Positions 54,244 to 62,235 of a stretch of DNA of 64,000 nt are shown here, one piece after another. The first letter of the stretch is position 1. Each line of letters opens with the position of its first letter. A program made the position numbers and the translations under genes. The DNA comes from Candidatus Epilinea brevis (GTDB lineage Bacteria; Chloroflexota; Anaerolineae; Epilineales; Epilineaceae): assembly GCA_016710785.1 (NCBI GenBank), contig JADJUE010000009.1, forward strand, positions 682,001 to 746,000, in the 5' to 3' direction. Below the pieces are notes generated by a model. It saw only the letters and a program-made list of their open reading frames with translations. It had not been told where the DNA came from and ran no database searches.

Positions 54244-55062
54244 ATGGCGGGCAAGATCATCACGGTCACTTCCGGCAAGGGGGGCGTCGGCAAGACGACG
54301 ACCACAGCCAATATCGGCGTCGCATTGGCTTCGCGAGGGCGCAAGGTCGTCGTGGTGGATGCCGACATCGGCTTGCGAAACCTCGATGTGGTGATGGGTT
54401 TGGAGAATCGCGTGGTCTACAACCTCATCCATGTCGTGCGCGGGGTAGCCAGCGCCGAGCGGGCGCTGATCCGCGACAAGCGGGTGCCCGGCCTGATGCT
54501 GTTGGCCGCCGACCAGCATTCGGACAAGGATGATGTGGATCCCGAAGAGATGAAGGACGTCTGCGATCAATTGCGCGCCTTCGCCGACTTCATCCTGGTT
54601 GACTCTCCGGCCGGAATCGAACAGGGTTTCCGTAACGCCCTGGCCCCGGCGGACGAAGTGCTGCTGGTCACCACACCGGAAGTTTCAGCCGTGCGCGACG
54701 CCGATCGGGTCATCGGCCTCGTGGAGGCCTCCGGTAAACCGGCGCCACGTCTGGTCCTCAACCGCATCAAACCGGAGTTGGTGGCGCGGGGGGACATGAT
54801 GTCCACCGAAGACGTCTTGGACATCCTGCGGATCCACATCATCGGCATCGTCCCGGAGGACGGGGACATCGTCGCCGCCACCAACCGCGGAGAGCCGGTG
54901 ACGCTCAAGCGCGGCTCGCGCGCGGGCCAGGCCTATCACAATATCGCCGCGCGCCTGGACGGCGAGGATCTGCCTTTCATGAACCTGGAATTACCGCCGA
55001 CCAGCCTGCTGGATCGGCTGTCCCACCTCTTCAACCTCGGGGGCTCGGGAGGAACGACGTGA
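54244..55062 (+). CDS. minD: Septum site-determining ATPase MinD
   Basis: Membrane-cycling ATPase that recruits MinC and is stripped off by MinE. The 272-residue protein has the deviant Walker A GKIITVTSGKGGVGKTTTTA, switch I DADIGLRNLDVVMGLE, switch II FILVDSPAGIEQGF, and the C-terminal amphipathic membrane-targeting helix SLLDRLSHLFNLGGS. ATG 54244 has a GAGGAAGG site and opens at the family start; an upstream frame to 54148 has no similarity. Its TGA overlaps the minE GTG (GTGA). Confidence 0.97.
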   Translation: MAGKIITVTSGKGGVGKTTTTANIGVALASRGRKVVVVDADIGLRNLDVVMGLENRVVYNLIHVVRGVASAERALIRDKRVPGLMLLAADQHSDKDDVDPEEMKDVCDQLRAFADFILVDSPAGIEQGFRNALAPADEVLLVTTPEVSAVRDADRVIGLVEASGKPAPRLVLNRIKPELVARGDMMSTEDVLDILRIHIIGIVPEDGDIVAATNRGEPVTLKRGSRAGQAYHNIAARLDGEDLPFMNLELPPTSLLDRLSHLFNLGGSGGTT

Positions 55063-55328
55063 GCTTTTTCGACCGCCTGCTCGGCCGTGACAAGGCGCCG
55101 CGCTCCGGGTCGGTGGCGCGGGAGCGACTCAAGCTGGTGCTCGAGTACGACCGCTCACAGCTGACGGCCGCTGAACTGGAAGCCATCCGGGACGAACTGA
55201 TCGAGACGCTCTCCCACCACGTGTCCATCGATCGCGACGAAGTGGTGATTACCCTGCAGCGCGATGGCCGCCTGGTGGCCGAGATCCCGCTGGACCGGCG
55301 ACGTCGACGGACGGTTGATCGGCCGTGA
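55059..55328 (+). CDS. minE: Cell division topological specificity factor MinE
   Basis: Stimulates MinD ATPase and produces pole-to-pole oscillation. The 89-residue length fits. The N-terminus MSFFDRLLGRDK is the membrane-targeting helix; ARERLKLVLEYDRSQLTAAE is the anti-MinCD helix region (RLKLVL); the dimer domain follows with ELIETLSHHVSIDRDEVVIT and LVAEIPL. GTG 55059 overlaps minD's stop, and its own stop overlaps the rodA GTG. A complete MinCDE set is thus present. Confidence 0.95.
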   Translation: MSFFDRLLGRDKAPRSGSVARERLKLVLEYDRSQLTAAELEAIRDELIETLSHHVSIDRDEVVITLQRDGRLVAEIPLDRRRRRTVDRP

Positions 55329-56482
55329 CCGCCGGCGCCGAGCGGGCCTCGCGAGCCAGGCGCGTCACGCACCTGCCCTGGCGGCGGCTGGCGGCCGTCG
55401 ACTGGGTGCTTCTGGTGGCGGTGCTGGCCGCCCTCGCCGCCGGCACGGCCATGATCTACAGCGCCACGCTCAGAGGCGAAGCCGTCGAGCGCCTTTGGGA
55501 TGACCTGGTGGTCAAGCAATTGGTCTTCGCCTTGATCAGCATTCTGGTTCTGGTGCTGTTCGCGCTCACCGAGTACCGCGTGCTTCTGGCCCTGCATCTA
55601 TGGATCTATGGCGCGATGCTGATCCCCCTGGTCCTGCTCCCTACGGTGGGCCAAACGATGCTGGGGGCGCGGCGCTGGTTCACCGCTGGAGGCATCGCCC
55701 TCCAGCCCAGCGAGCTGACCAAGATCGCCATGATCATCTTCCTCGCGGCCTACTTCGAGCGCCACGACATTCGTCGCGTTCGCACCGTCGTGGGATCCTT
55801 GGCCTTCGTGGGTCTGGCCATGTTCCTGGTTCTCATCCAGCCCAACCTGTCGACGGCCATTCTGCTTGGCTTCATCTGGCTGGGGATGGCTTTCGCCGCC
55901 GGCATCCGCCCGGTGCATCTCAGCATCCTGGTCTTCGGCGCGGCGCCGCTGGCATGGCTGGCGCTCACGTCGCAGTTGATCAAGGCCTACCAGTTGGACC
56001 GGATCCGATTCTGGCTCAATCCGGAAGCGGATCCCGGCTTTCGGGGCTACCAAGCCATCCAGACGGTGATCGCCGTGGGCAACGGCGGCATGTGGGGCAC
56101 CGGCTACGCCAGCGGCATGCAGGCGCAGGGGGGCTGGTTGGTGGTGCCCTTCACGGACAACATCTTCGCCATCGTAGCCGAGGAGTTGGGTTTCGTCGGA
56201 TCACTGGCCTTCCTATCGCTCCTGTTCTTCATCCTGCAACGCATCTTCCGCGCCGCCCGGTCGGCGCAGGATTACCCGGGCGGGCTGATCATCGCTGGGG
56301 TGGGCACCTACCTGACAGCCCAGATCTTCGTCAATATCGGTGTGGTGCTGCAGATCTTCCCGGTGACCGGCATCTCCCTGCCCTTCATCTCCTACGGCGG
56401 TTCCAGCCTCATCGCCGCGATGGCCGCCATCGGCATGGTGCAGAGCGTGCTCCTTCGCCGCCGCCCGCTGGAATTTCGTTGA
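55325..56482 (+). CDS. rodA: SEDS peptidoglycan polymerase, RodA type
   Basis: Polymerises glycan strands from lipid II, working with penicillin-binding protein 2. The 385-residue membrane protein has about ten helices. SEDS landmarks: GARRWFTAGGIALQPSELTK (loop with the conserved Arg-Trp and Glu), LIQPNLSTAILLGFIWLGM (QPD-like QPN), FTDNIFAIVAEELGFVGSLA and GISLPFISYGGSSLIAAMAA. RodA rather than FtsW is inferred from the partnership with mrdA in the same cluster; the two cannot be separated with certainty by motif. GTG 55325 overlaps the minE stop (GTGA). Confidence 0.92.
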   Translation: MTAGAERASRARRVTHLPWRRLAAVDWVLLVAVLAALAAGTAMIYSATLRGEAVERLWDDLVVKQLVFALISILVLVLFALTEYRVLLALHLWIYGAMLIPLVLLPTVGQTMLGARRWFTAGGIALQPSELTKIAMIIFLAAYFERHDIRRVRTVVGSLAFVGLAMFLVLIQPNLSTAILLGFIWLGMAFAAGIRPVHLSILVFGAAPLAWLALTSQLIKAYQLDRIRFWLNPEADPGFRGYQAIQTVIAVGNGGMWGTGYASGMQAQGGWLVVPFTDNIFAIVAEELGFVGSLAFLSLLFFILQRIFRAARSAQDYPGGLIIAGVGTYLTAQIFVNIGVVLQIFPVTGISLPFISYGGSSLIAAMAAIGMVQSVLLRRRPLEFR

Positions 56483-56583
56483 GCAGAACCGGCGCCTTAC
56501 AATAACCGGCGGTGGCGGGCGGCCCAGGGGCCGATCCCGCCCTTCTTTTGCCGAACTCGCCCTGCTCCGTGGAGGTTACTGCC

Positions 56584-58065
56584 ATGTCCGCTGACCGGCC
56601 AGCACCCGTGCGGGTGCGCATCGCGCCGTCACCGACCGGCTTCATGCATGTCGGAACGGCTCGCACAGCCATCTTTGATTGGCTGGCGGCCCGGTCCACC
56701 GGTGGTCAGTTCGTCCTGCGCGTCGAAGACACGGATCAGAAACGCTTCGTGGAAGGTTCCATCGCCGATGTCATCGAGGGCCTGCATTGGCTCGGCATCA
56801 ACCCTGATGAGGGTCCGGGCATCGGCGGGTCCTGCGGCCCGTACCTGCAGAGCGAACGGCTGGACATCTACCGCCAGCACACCGAGCGATTGTTGGAGGC
56901 CGGGCATGCCTATCGCTGCTTCTGCCCGCCCCGCCCCGCCGACGCCCAGCCGCAGGACGCCGGCGGTCGCCGGGCCGGCTACGACCGCCGCTGCCGGACC
57001 TTGGACCCATCAGAGGTGGCCGGCCGTCTGGCGGCCGCTGAGCCCTTCGTGGTGCGGCTCAAGATGCCCCTGACCGGCAGCTTCGTACTCCAGGACCTGC
57101 TTCGCGGCGACATCCGCTTCGAGGCCGCGGCCCTGGAGGACACGATCCTGATCAAGAGCGACGGCTATCCCACCTACCATTTCGCGGTCGTGGTGGACGA
57201 CCATCTGATGTCCATCAGCCATGTCATGCGCGGCGAGGAGTGGATCCCTTCCAGCCCCATCCAGATTCAGCTCTACAAGGCTTTGGGTTGGCCGGAGCCC
57301 ATCTGGGTGCATCTGCCGCTGGTCCTCAACCCGCCGGATCCGGAGACCGGCGCCGGGCGGGGCAAGATGTCCAAGCGCTTCGGCGACACCAGCCTGTTGG
57401 AGTACCGGGCCAAAGGCTATCTGCCGGAGGCCATGTTCAACTACCTGGCGCTCTTGGGCTGGTCCTTCAGCGGCGATCAGGACCTCTTCAGCCCATCCGA
57501 AGCGCAGCAGCGCTTTCGGGTCGAAGACATCAAGCCGTCGGCGGCCTACTGGAACCAGGACAAGCTGGACTGGATGAACGGCATCTACATGCGCCGGCTC
57601 GTTCCTGAAGACCTGGCGCTTCGGCTACGGCCCTTCTTTGTCGACGCGGGCATACCGGCCACCGAAGCCGATCTGCGCCGGCTGGTGCCGCTGGTTCAGG
57701 AGCGGATCGGACGATTGGACGAAGCCGTTCCACTGCTGGACTTCTTCTGGTCCGACGAGGTCAGTCCCGCAGTTGCCGATCTGATCCCGCGGAAGATGGA
57801 CGCGGCGGGCACCCGAGCCTTGCTCGCAGCCGCGCGGGATGCCCTGGCAGTCCTGGAGCCTTGGACCGGCACCGCCATCGAGGACCGGCTGCGCGTCATG
57901 GCCGAGTCACTGGGTCTCAAGCCCGGACAGGCCTTTCAGCCGCTGCGCGTCGCCGTTACCGGAAGGACCGTGGCGCCGCCGCTCTTCGAGACCCTGTCGC
58001 ACCTGGAACGAGCGACGGTGTTGAAGCGCCTCGACGCCGCCACGCGGCTCCTGACTGCGGACTGA
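56584..58065 (+). CDS. gltX: Glutamate--tRNA ligase
   Basis: Charges tRNA-Glu (or also tRNA-Gln, if an amidotransferase is used) with glutamate. 493 residues, class I synthetase. The HIGH region is VRIAPSPTGFMHVGTARTAI and the KMSKS loop is GKMSKRFGDTSL. Other fits: VLRVEDTDQKRFVEGSIADV and YLQSERLDIYRQHTERLLEA, with the C-terminal anticodon-binding helices QAFQPLRVAVTGRTVAPP. ATG 56584 follows GGAGG nine bases upstream; the longer frame has no homology. TACAAT at 56498 is a possible -10. Confidence 0.96.
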   Translation: MSADRPAPVRVRIAPSPTGFMHVGTARTAIFDWLAARSTGGQFVLRVEDTDQKRFVEGSIADVIEGLHWLGINPDEGPGIGGSCGPYLQSERLDIYRQHTERLLEAGHAYRCFCPPRPADAQPQDAGGRRAGYDRRCRTLDPSEVAGRLAAAEPFVVRLKMPLTGSFVLQDLLRGDIRFEAAALEDTILIKSDGYPTYHFAVVVDDHLMSISHVMRGEEWIPSSPIQIQLYKALGWPEPIWVHLPLVLNPPDPETGAGRGKMSKRFGDTSLLEYRAKGYLPEAMFNYLALLGWSFSGDQDLFSPSEAQQRFRVEDIKPSAAYWNQDKLDWMNGIYMRRLVPEDLALRLRPFFVDAGIPATEADLRRLVPLVQERIGRLDEAVPLLDFFWSDEVSPAVADLIPRKMDAAGTRALLAAARDALAVLEPWTGTAIEDRLRVMAESLGLKPGQAFQPLRVAVTGRTVAPPLFETLSHLERATVLKRLDAATRLLTAD

Positions 58066-58071
58066 ATCACC

Positions 58072-59133
58072 ATGCGCGCCATCGACCTCCGTTCCGACAC
58101 CGTGACCCGCCCCACGGCGGCCATGCGCCGGGCCATGGCCGAAGCCGAGGTAGGCGACGACGTCCTCGGGGAAGACCCCACGGTCCGCCGCCTCGAAGTG
58201 CTGGCCGCGGAGCGATTGGGCAAGGAGGCCGCGCTGCTGGTCAGCAGCGGCACGCAAGGCAACCTGGTTGCCCTGCTGGTGCACTGCGGTCGCGGAGAAG
58301 AAGTCATCCTGGGGGACGAGAGCCACACTTTCGTCTATGAGGCCGGCGGTTCGGCGGCGGTGGGCGGTATCCATCCTCATCCGATCCCGACGGGGCCAGA
58401 TGGCGAACTGGCACTGGAACACATCCAAGCAGCGGTGCGCGCCGACAACCTGCACTTCCCGCGAACGCGGCTGATCTGCCTGGAGAACAGCCACAACCGC
58501 CGGGGCGGTGCCGTGCTGCACCCGACCTACATGCGCCGTGTCCGGGAGGTCGCTGATCAGCACCGGCTCGCCGTTCACGTCGATGGTGCCCGGCTGTTCA
58601 ACGCCGCGGTGGCCCTGGGCCTGCCGGTGGCGCAGCTGGCGGAAGACGCCGACACCGTCAGTGTCTGTCTGTCCAAGGGACTCTGTGCCCCGATCGGCAG
58701 CCTGCTCTGCGGCAGCGCGGACTTCGTGCGCGAAGCCCGTCGGGCACGCAAGATGCTGGGCGGAGGCATGAGGCAGGCCGGGGTGATCGCCGCAGCGGGC
58801 ATCGTGGCCCTGGAGACGATGGTGGACCGCCTGGCAGAGGACCATGCCCGTGCGCACCGCCTTGCCGAGGGTCTGGCAGAAATGCCCGGTATCCGTATCT
58901 GCCCGGAGGATGTTCGCACCAACATCGTCAACTTCGAACTGCACCGGCCGGACATGAGCCCCAGCGCTCTGACGAGCCGGGCGGCGGAGCTAGGGCTGCT
59001 GTTCTTTCCCATCGGCGGCGCCCGGCTGCGCTTGGTCACGCATCACGATGTGGACGACACCCAGATCGATGCCGCCCTGCTCATCCTGCAACGCTTGCTG
59101 GGTTCGGCTCCCGCGCGTTCTTCTGGGAATTGA
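58072..59133 (+). CDS. ltaE: Low-specificity threonine aldolase
   Basis: PLP enzyme cleaving threonine or allo-threonine to glycine and acetaldehyde. 353 residues, fold type I. Landmarks: IDLRSDTVTRPTAAMRRAMA, VGDDVLGEDPTVRRLE, LLVSSGTQGNLVALLVHC, ENSHNRRGGAVLHP (substrate phosphate), HVDGARLFNAAVALG (PLP-pyridine Asp), VSVCLSKGLCAPIGSLL (PLP Lys in SKGL) and ARKMLGGGMRQAG. It begins six bases after gltX, so it is probably co-transcribed. Its stop TGA is part of the tRNA promoter -35 TTGACA. Confidence 0.94.
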   Translation: MRAIDLRSDTVTRPTAAMRRAMAEAEVGDDVLGEDPTVRRLEVLAAERLGKEAALLVSSGTQGNLVALLVHCGRGEEVILGDESHTFVYEAGGSAAVGGIHPHPIPTGPDGELALEHIQAAVRADNLHFPRTRLICLENSHNRRGGAVLHPTYMRRVREVADQHRLAVHVDGARLFNAAVALGLPVAQLAEDADTVSVCLSKGLCAPIGSLLCGSADFVREARRARKMLGGGMRQAGVIAAAGIVALETMVDRLAEDHARAHRLAEGLAEMPGIRICPEDVRTNIVNFELHRPDMSPSALTSRAAELGLLFFPIGGARLRLVTHHDVDDTQIDAALLILQRLLGSAPARSSGN

Positions 59134-59158
59134 CAGCCCGGCGCTTGATCCATAAGAT
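59130..59158 (+). promoter_or_regulatory. Sigma70 promoter of tRNA-Asp, overlapping the ltaE stop
   Basis: TTGACA (59130-59135), 17-base spacer, TAAGAT (59153-59158), 64 bases before the tRNA. The best consensus match in the window; its -35 contains the ltaE stop codon. Confidence 0.75.
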
Positions 59159-59221
59159 TGCCGCTTCCTCCCGGTGGCAGTCAGCGCGCAGGACGGCTGC
59201 TCACGGGCGGAGCGATAACCT

Positions 59222-59297
59222 GGGGGCGTGGTGTAGCGGTTAACACGCCGGCCTGTCAAGCCGGAGATCGCGGGTTCGATCCCCGTCGCTCCCGCCA
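59222..59297 (+). tRNA. tRNA-Asp (anticodon GTC), CCA encoded
   Basis: A 76-base cloverleaf: acceptor GGGGGCG / CGCTCCC with one G-T pair, D-arm GTGT...ACAC, anticodon stem CCGGC/GCCGG around loop CTGTCAA (anticodon GTC), T-arm CGGG-TTCGATC-CCCG, discriminator G and encoded CCA (59295-59297). Confidence 0.96.
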
Positions 59298-59305
59298 AAC
59301 AAAGA

Positions 59306-59336
59306 GGGCGCCGACCTGATGGTCGGCGCCCTTTTT
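59306..59336 (+). terminator. Rho-independent terminator of tRNA-Asp
   Basis: A perfect 11-base GC-rich stem (GGGCGCCGACC / GGTCGGCGCCC) with loop TGAT, followed by TTTTT. It starts nine bases after the CCA end. Confidence 0.95.
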
Positions 59337-59361
59337 GCTTGGCGGAGGATGCCGCGTCCAC

Positions 59362-59622
59362 TCAGCCGCGGAGTTCGCGCTGGCGATACCATTCGTAACC
59401 CCAGGTCAGGACGACAGCGCCAAAGGCGGACTTGAGGATGTCGCCGATCACGCCTTCAAGCCGGAGGAAGGGAATGAAGGTCAACAGGAAGCCGCCCGCC
59501 AATGCGCCCAGGACGCCGATGATGACATCGGTGATGTCAAAGGTCTTGTCGCGGTGCATGAGATAGCCCGCCAGCCAGCCTCCGATACTACCCGTGATCA
59601 ACCACCACAGCAGACTCGTCAT
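59362..59622 (-). CDS. GlsB/YeaQ/YmgE family small membrane protein
   Basis: An 86-residue protein with three hydrophobic helices. Opening MTSLLWWLITGSIGGWLAGY, then DVIIGVLGALAGGFLLTFI with the Gly-rich family repeats, and a final FGAVVLTWGYEWYRQ. This family (transglycosylase-associated, stress-induced) has unknown molecular function. Its gene faces the tRNA terminator. Confidence 0.88.
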   Translation of the reverse strand: MTSLLWWLITGSIGGWLAGYLMHRDKTFDITDVIIGVLGALAGGFLLTFIPFLRLEGVIGDILKSAFGAVVLTWGYEWYRQRELRG

Positions 59623-59793
59623 GATCCTTGCTCCTAGTCAGCCTGCAATCAGGCCTTGTGGTGAGCCGACAGACGGACCCGCCGGCCCAGGCCCGCTACA
59701 ATACCGAAGAGCGGTTGGCAGCGCAAGCCAGACCTATGCCTGGCCTTCCTGCCCCTCGGCCCGCAGGTCCCCCATAAGCCCAGGTGACTCGAG

Positions 59794-60393
59794 ATGACCC
59801 CCACAGACCCGCTCGAACCCACCCTCGCCCAACGCCTTGCCCAACTGCCCAGCCCGGCCGATTGGCCGCTGGAGAGCAGCCAACCCGCAACGGATCTCTT
59901 CATCTTCAAGTCCCGCATCGATCAGCGGCGGCAGCCCCGGAGCGGACAGATCATGCCGCGGGTGGCCTTGGAGGCGCCCGACTGGGTCAATGTGATCGCC
60001 GTGACCCGCGATGGTCTCGTGATCCTGGTGCGCCAGTTCCGCTTCGGTACCGGCGAGGTCAGCACCGAGATCCCGGCCGGTATGGTGGACGCCGGTGAGA
60101 CCCCCCTTGAGGCGGCGCAACGGGAACTCATGGAGGAGACCGGCCACGCGGCTGAGCGTTGGACAGGACTCGGTTCGGTGGCTCCCAACCCGGCCTTCTT
60201 GAACAACCGCTGCCACCTGTGGCTGGCGGAGGGCTGCTCCAAGCAGGCTGAGCCCCGCCTCGACGGCGGCGAAGACATCGCCCTGGCCTATTGGCCCTTG
60301 GCGGCCGTCCAGCAGGCCATCCGCCTCGGCGCCATCGACCATAGCCTGGTGATCTGCGCCTTCAGCCGGGTCATGGACCTCAGCAGGGATTGA
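59794..60393 (+). CDS. NUDIX hydrolase, ADP-ribose pyrophosphatase-like
   Basis: Cleaves a nucleoside diphosphate linked to another group. 199 residues. The Nudix box is complete: GMVDAGETPLEAAQRELMEE then TGH, matching Gx5Ex7REUxEExGU with the metal Glu residues. The N-terminal VNVIAVTRDGLVILVRQFRF, with EIPAGMVD ahead of the box, and GSVAPNPAFLNNRCHLWLAE after it are typical of ADP-ribose/sugar-nucleotide hydrolases. The exact substrate is not known. TACAAT at 59697-59702 is a possible -10. Confidence 0.9.
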   Translation: MTPTDPLEPTLAQRLAQLPSPADWPLESSQPATDLFIFKSRIDQRRQPRSGQIMPRVALEAPDWVNVIAVTRDGLVILVRQFRFGTGEVSTEIPAGMVDAGETPLEAAQRELMEETGHAAERWTGLGSVAPNPAFLNNRCHLWLAEGCSKQAEPRLDGGEDIALAYWPLAAVQQAIRLGAIDHSLVICAFSRVMDLSRD

Positions 60394-60425
60394 GGACGCC
60401 GCCCTACCCTCGCTCGCGGGAGGGG

Positions 60426-60434
60426 TGTTATCCT
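60426..60434 (+). promoter_or_regulatory. Extended -10 element upstream of the copper monooxygenase gene
   Basis: TGTTATCCT, a TGn plus TATCCT extended -10, about 50 bases before ATG 60487. No good -35. Confidence 0.4.
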
Positions 60435-60486
60435 GATGCAGTCGCGGCCGACACTTGCCTAGCCCAGATACCGAGGAGCCCTACCC

Positions 60487-62235
60487 ATGTCTTCGCCCCG
60501 CCCGCTTCGCCTGCTCCGCTCCTTGGCATGGTTGCCAGCGCTCATCGTCATCCTTGTCGGTTTCGCCAGCCTGCGCGCGGTGCAGCGGCGCTCAGCGCTG
60601 ATTGCGGCAGCCGTAGCGCCCCATCAGGACAGCGCCATGGCTGCGCACGTCCCCTATAGCGGCGCGTTCGTCGATGTGGTCGATGCCCGCCGTCAGGCCC
60701 GCGTGGATGCCGGCCGGCGCGTGGCGGAGGCAGGGCTGGGCGCCGCGGCCTACGATGCCGCGCTGGAGGCGGTCGAAGCCCGCTCGTTCCACAGCGACGC
60801 CCAGACAGCCCAGAACGCATTGACGACCGCCGACCGGACAGCCCTGCTACCCCTCCTCTTCCTGGGCATCGGCCGCGGCGATATCGTCGTCGCCCCGACC
60901 CCGCGCGTTCAGCCGACCGCCTGGCATACCGAGTCGCCCACGCAGGCTCCCATCGCCCAGCCCACGGTTCCACCCACCCAGCCACAACCCAGTCCGGCCC
61001 CCAGCCAGCCCCCGGCGCCGGCCCTGACCTATTGGCGCGATGCCATGCCCGTGCTCAGCAGCGAATGCGCCACCTGCCATTACAGCGGTGGCATCGCCCC
61101 CTTCGCGCTGACGACCTATGCCGACGCCAAAGCCAACGCGGACCTCATCCGCTGGGCCCTGGTCGAGGGCATCATGCCTCCGCTACCCGCCGACCCGATC
61201 ACAGGCAAGCCTTTCGACGACCCGCGGATCATGAGCGCGGCGGATCGCGCCCGGCTCGTCCGTTGGGTGGATGAAGGCGCCTCGGAGGGCGATCCCGCTT
61301 CCGCGCCGGCGATCGAACCACCATCCCGCGAACCCTATGGACCTCCCAGCATCAAGGTGGACATCGGCACGGACTACGCACCTGCCGTCGGGGTGACCGA
61401 CGACTATCGCTGCTTCGTCATCGACCCGGGCTTCAAGGTGGACACCGAGATCACGATGGTGGACATCGTCCCCCAGAGCGCGCCGATGTTCCACCACGGC
61501 ATTCTGTACCTGGCCGAGCCGGGAGACGTGGCTGACGTCCGCCGCCTGGACAAGGCCGAGGCCGGCCCGGGCTGGACCTGTTTCGGCGGGCCGGGCTTCA
61601 ACTCCAGCGAGTGGACGGCTGCCGAAGCGGTAGGGGCGATGACCCGGCCCTATCCGGCGGGAACCGCCAAACGGATCAAGGCCGGCTCGCTCATGGTCCT
61701 GCAGCAGCATTACAACACCAACAACGGCCTTTTTCGCGACCGGACCCAAGTGCATTTCTGGAAGGCGCCCAAGCCGGTCAACAAGGTTCCGCGCGACTAC
61801 CGACTGGTCAACCCGCTCTTCCGCATTCCGGCCGGGGCCAAGGAAACGCGGGTCGTCGGCAACCTGGACATCGTCGGCGCCGAGGGTGGCGGAGGACTGC
61901 TACGGCCGACCGCCCGCGCGGGCTGGCTATGGCGCGTCTGGGGCCACATGCATACACTGGGTGATCGATTCACCCTCGACCTCATCCGCAAGAACGGGGA
62001 ACGCGAACGGCTCTTGGACATCCCCCGTTGGGACTTCAACTGGCAGGGCGCCTACGACCTGATCGACCCGGTCAAGGTGGAGGCGGGCGACCGGGTGGAG
62101 ATGGCCTGCGTCTGGGACAACTCGGCCGACAACCAACCCATGGTGCGTGGCGTCAAGCAGACGCCGCGGGATGTGACCTGGGGCGAAGGCACCTTGGACG
62201 AGATGTGCCTGGGCGGCGTGACCATCACGGATTGA
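60487..62235 (+). CDS. Membrane-anchored cytochrome c - type II copper monooxygenase fusion
   Basis: A 582-residue exported protein. A signal anchor (about 10-30, LRSLAWLPALIVILVGFASL) is followed by a helical region, a Pro/Gln/Thr linker (about 138-180), and a cytochrome c-type domain with CATCH heme site (C194, C197, H198) and possible Met ligand in IMPPLPADP. The rest resembles ascorbate-dependent type II copper monooxygenases (PHM/DBM-like). The copper ligands line up in order: HH 336-337 and H408 for one copper, HxH 487/489 (WGHMHTLGD) and Met 573 in DEMC for the other. Reaction: probably O2-dependent hydroxylation with electrons through the heme. Substrate unknown. It overlaps the end of the converging kinase gene by 11 bases. 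Confidence 0.82.
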   Translation: MSSPRPLRLLRSLAWLPALIVILVGFASLRAVQRRSALIAAAVAPHQDSAMAAHVPYSGAFVDVVDARRQARVDAGRRVAEAGLGAAAYDAALEAVEARSFHSDAQTAQNALTTADRTALLPLLFLGIGRGDIVVAPTPRVQPTAWHTESPTQAPIAQPTVPPTQPQPSPAPSQPPAPALTYWRDAMPVLSSECATCHYSGGIAPFALTTYADAKANADLIRWALVEGIMPPLPADPITGKPFDDPRIMSAADRARLVRWVDEGASEGDPASAPAIEPPSREPYGPPSIKVDIGTDYAPAVGVTDDYRCFVIDPGFKVDTEITMVDIVPQSAPMFHHGILYLAEPGDVADVRRLDKAEAGPGWTCFGGPGFNSSEWTAAEAVGAMTRPYPAGTAKRIKAGSLMVLQQHYNTNNGLFRDRTQVHFWKAPKPVNKVPRDYRLVNPLFRIPAGAKETRVVGNLDIVGAEGGGGLLRPTARAGWLWRVWGHMHTLGDRFTLDLIRKNGERERLLDIPRWDFNWQGAYDLIDPVKVEAGDRVEMACVWDNSADNQPMVRGVKQTPRDVTWGEGTLDEMCLGGVTITD

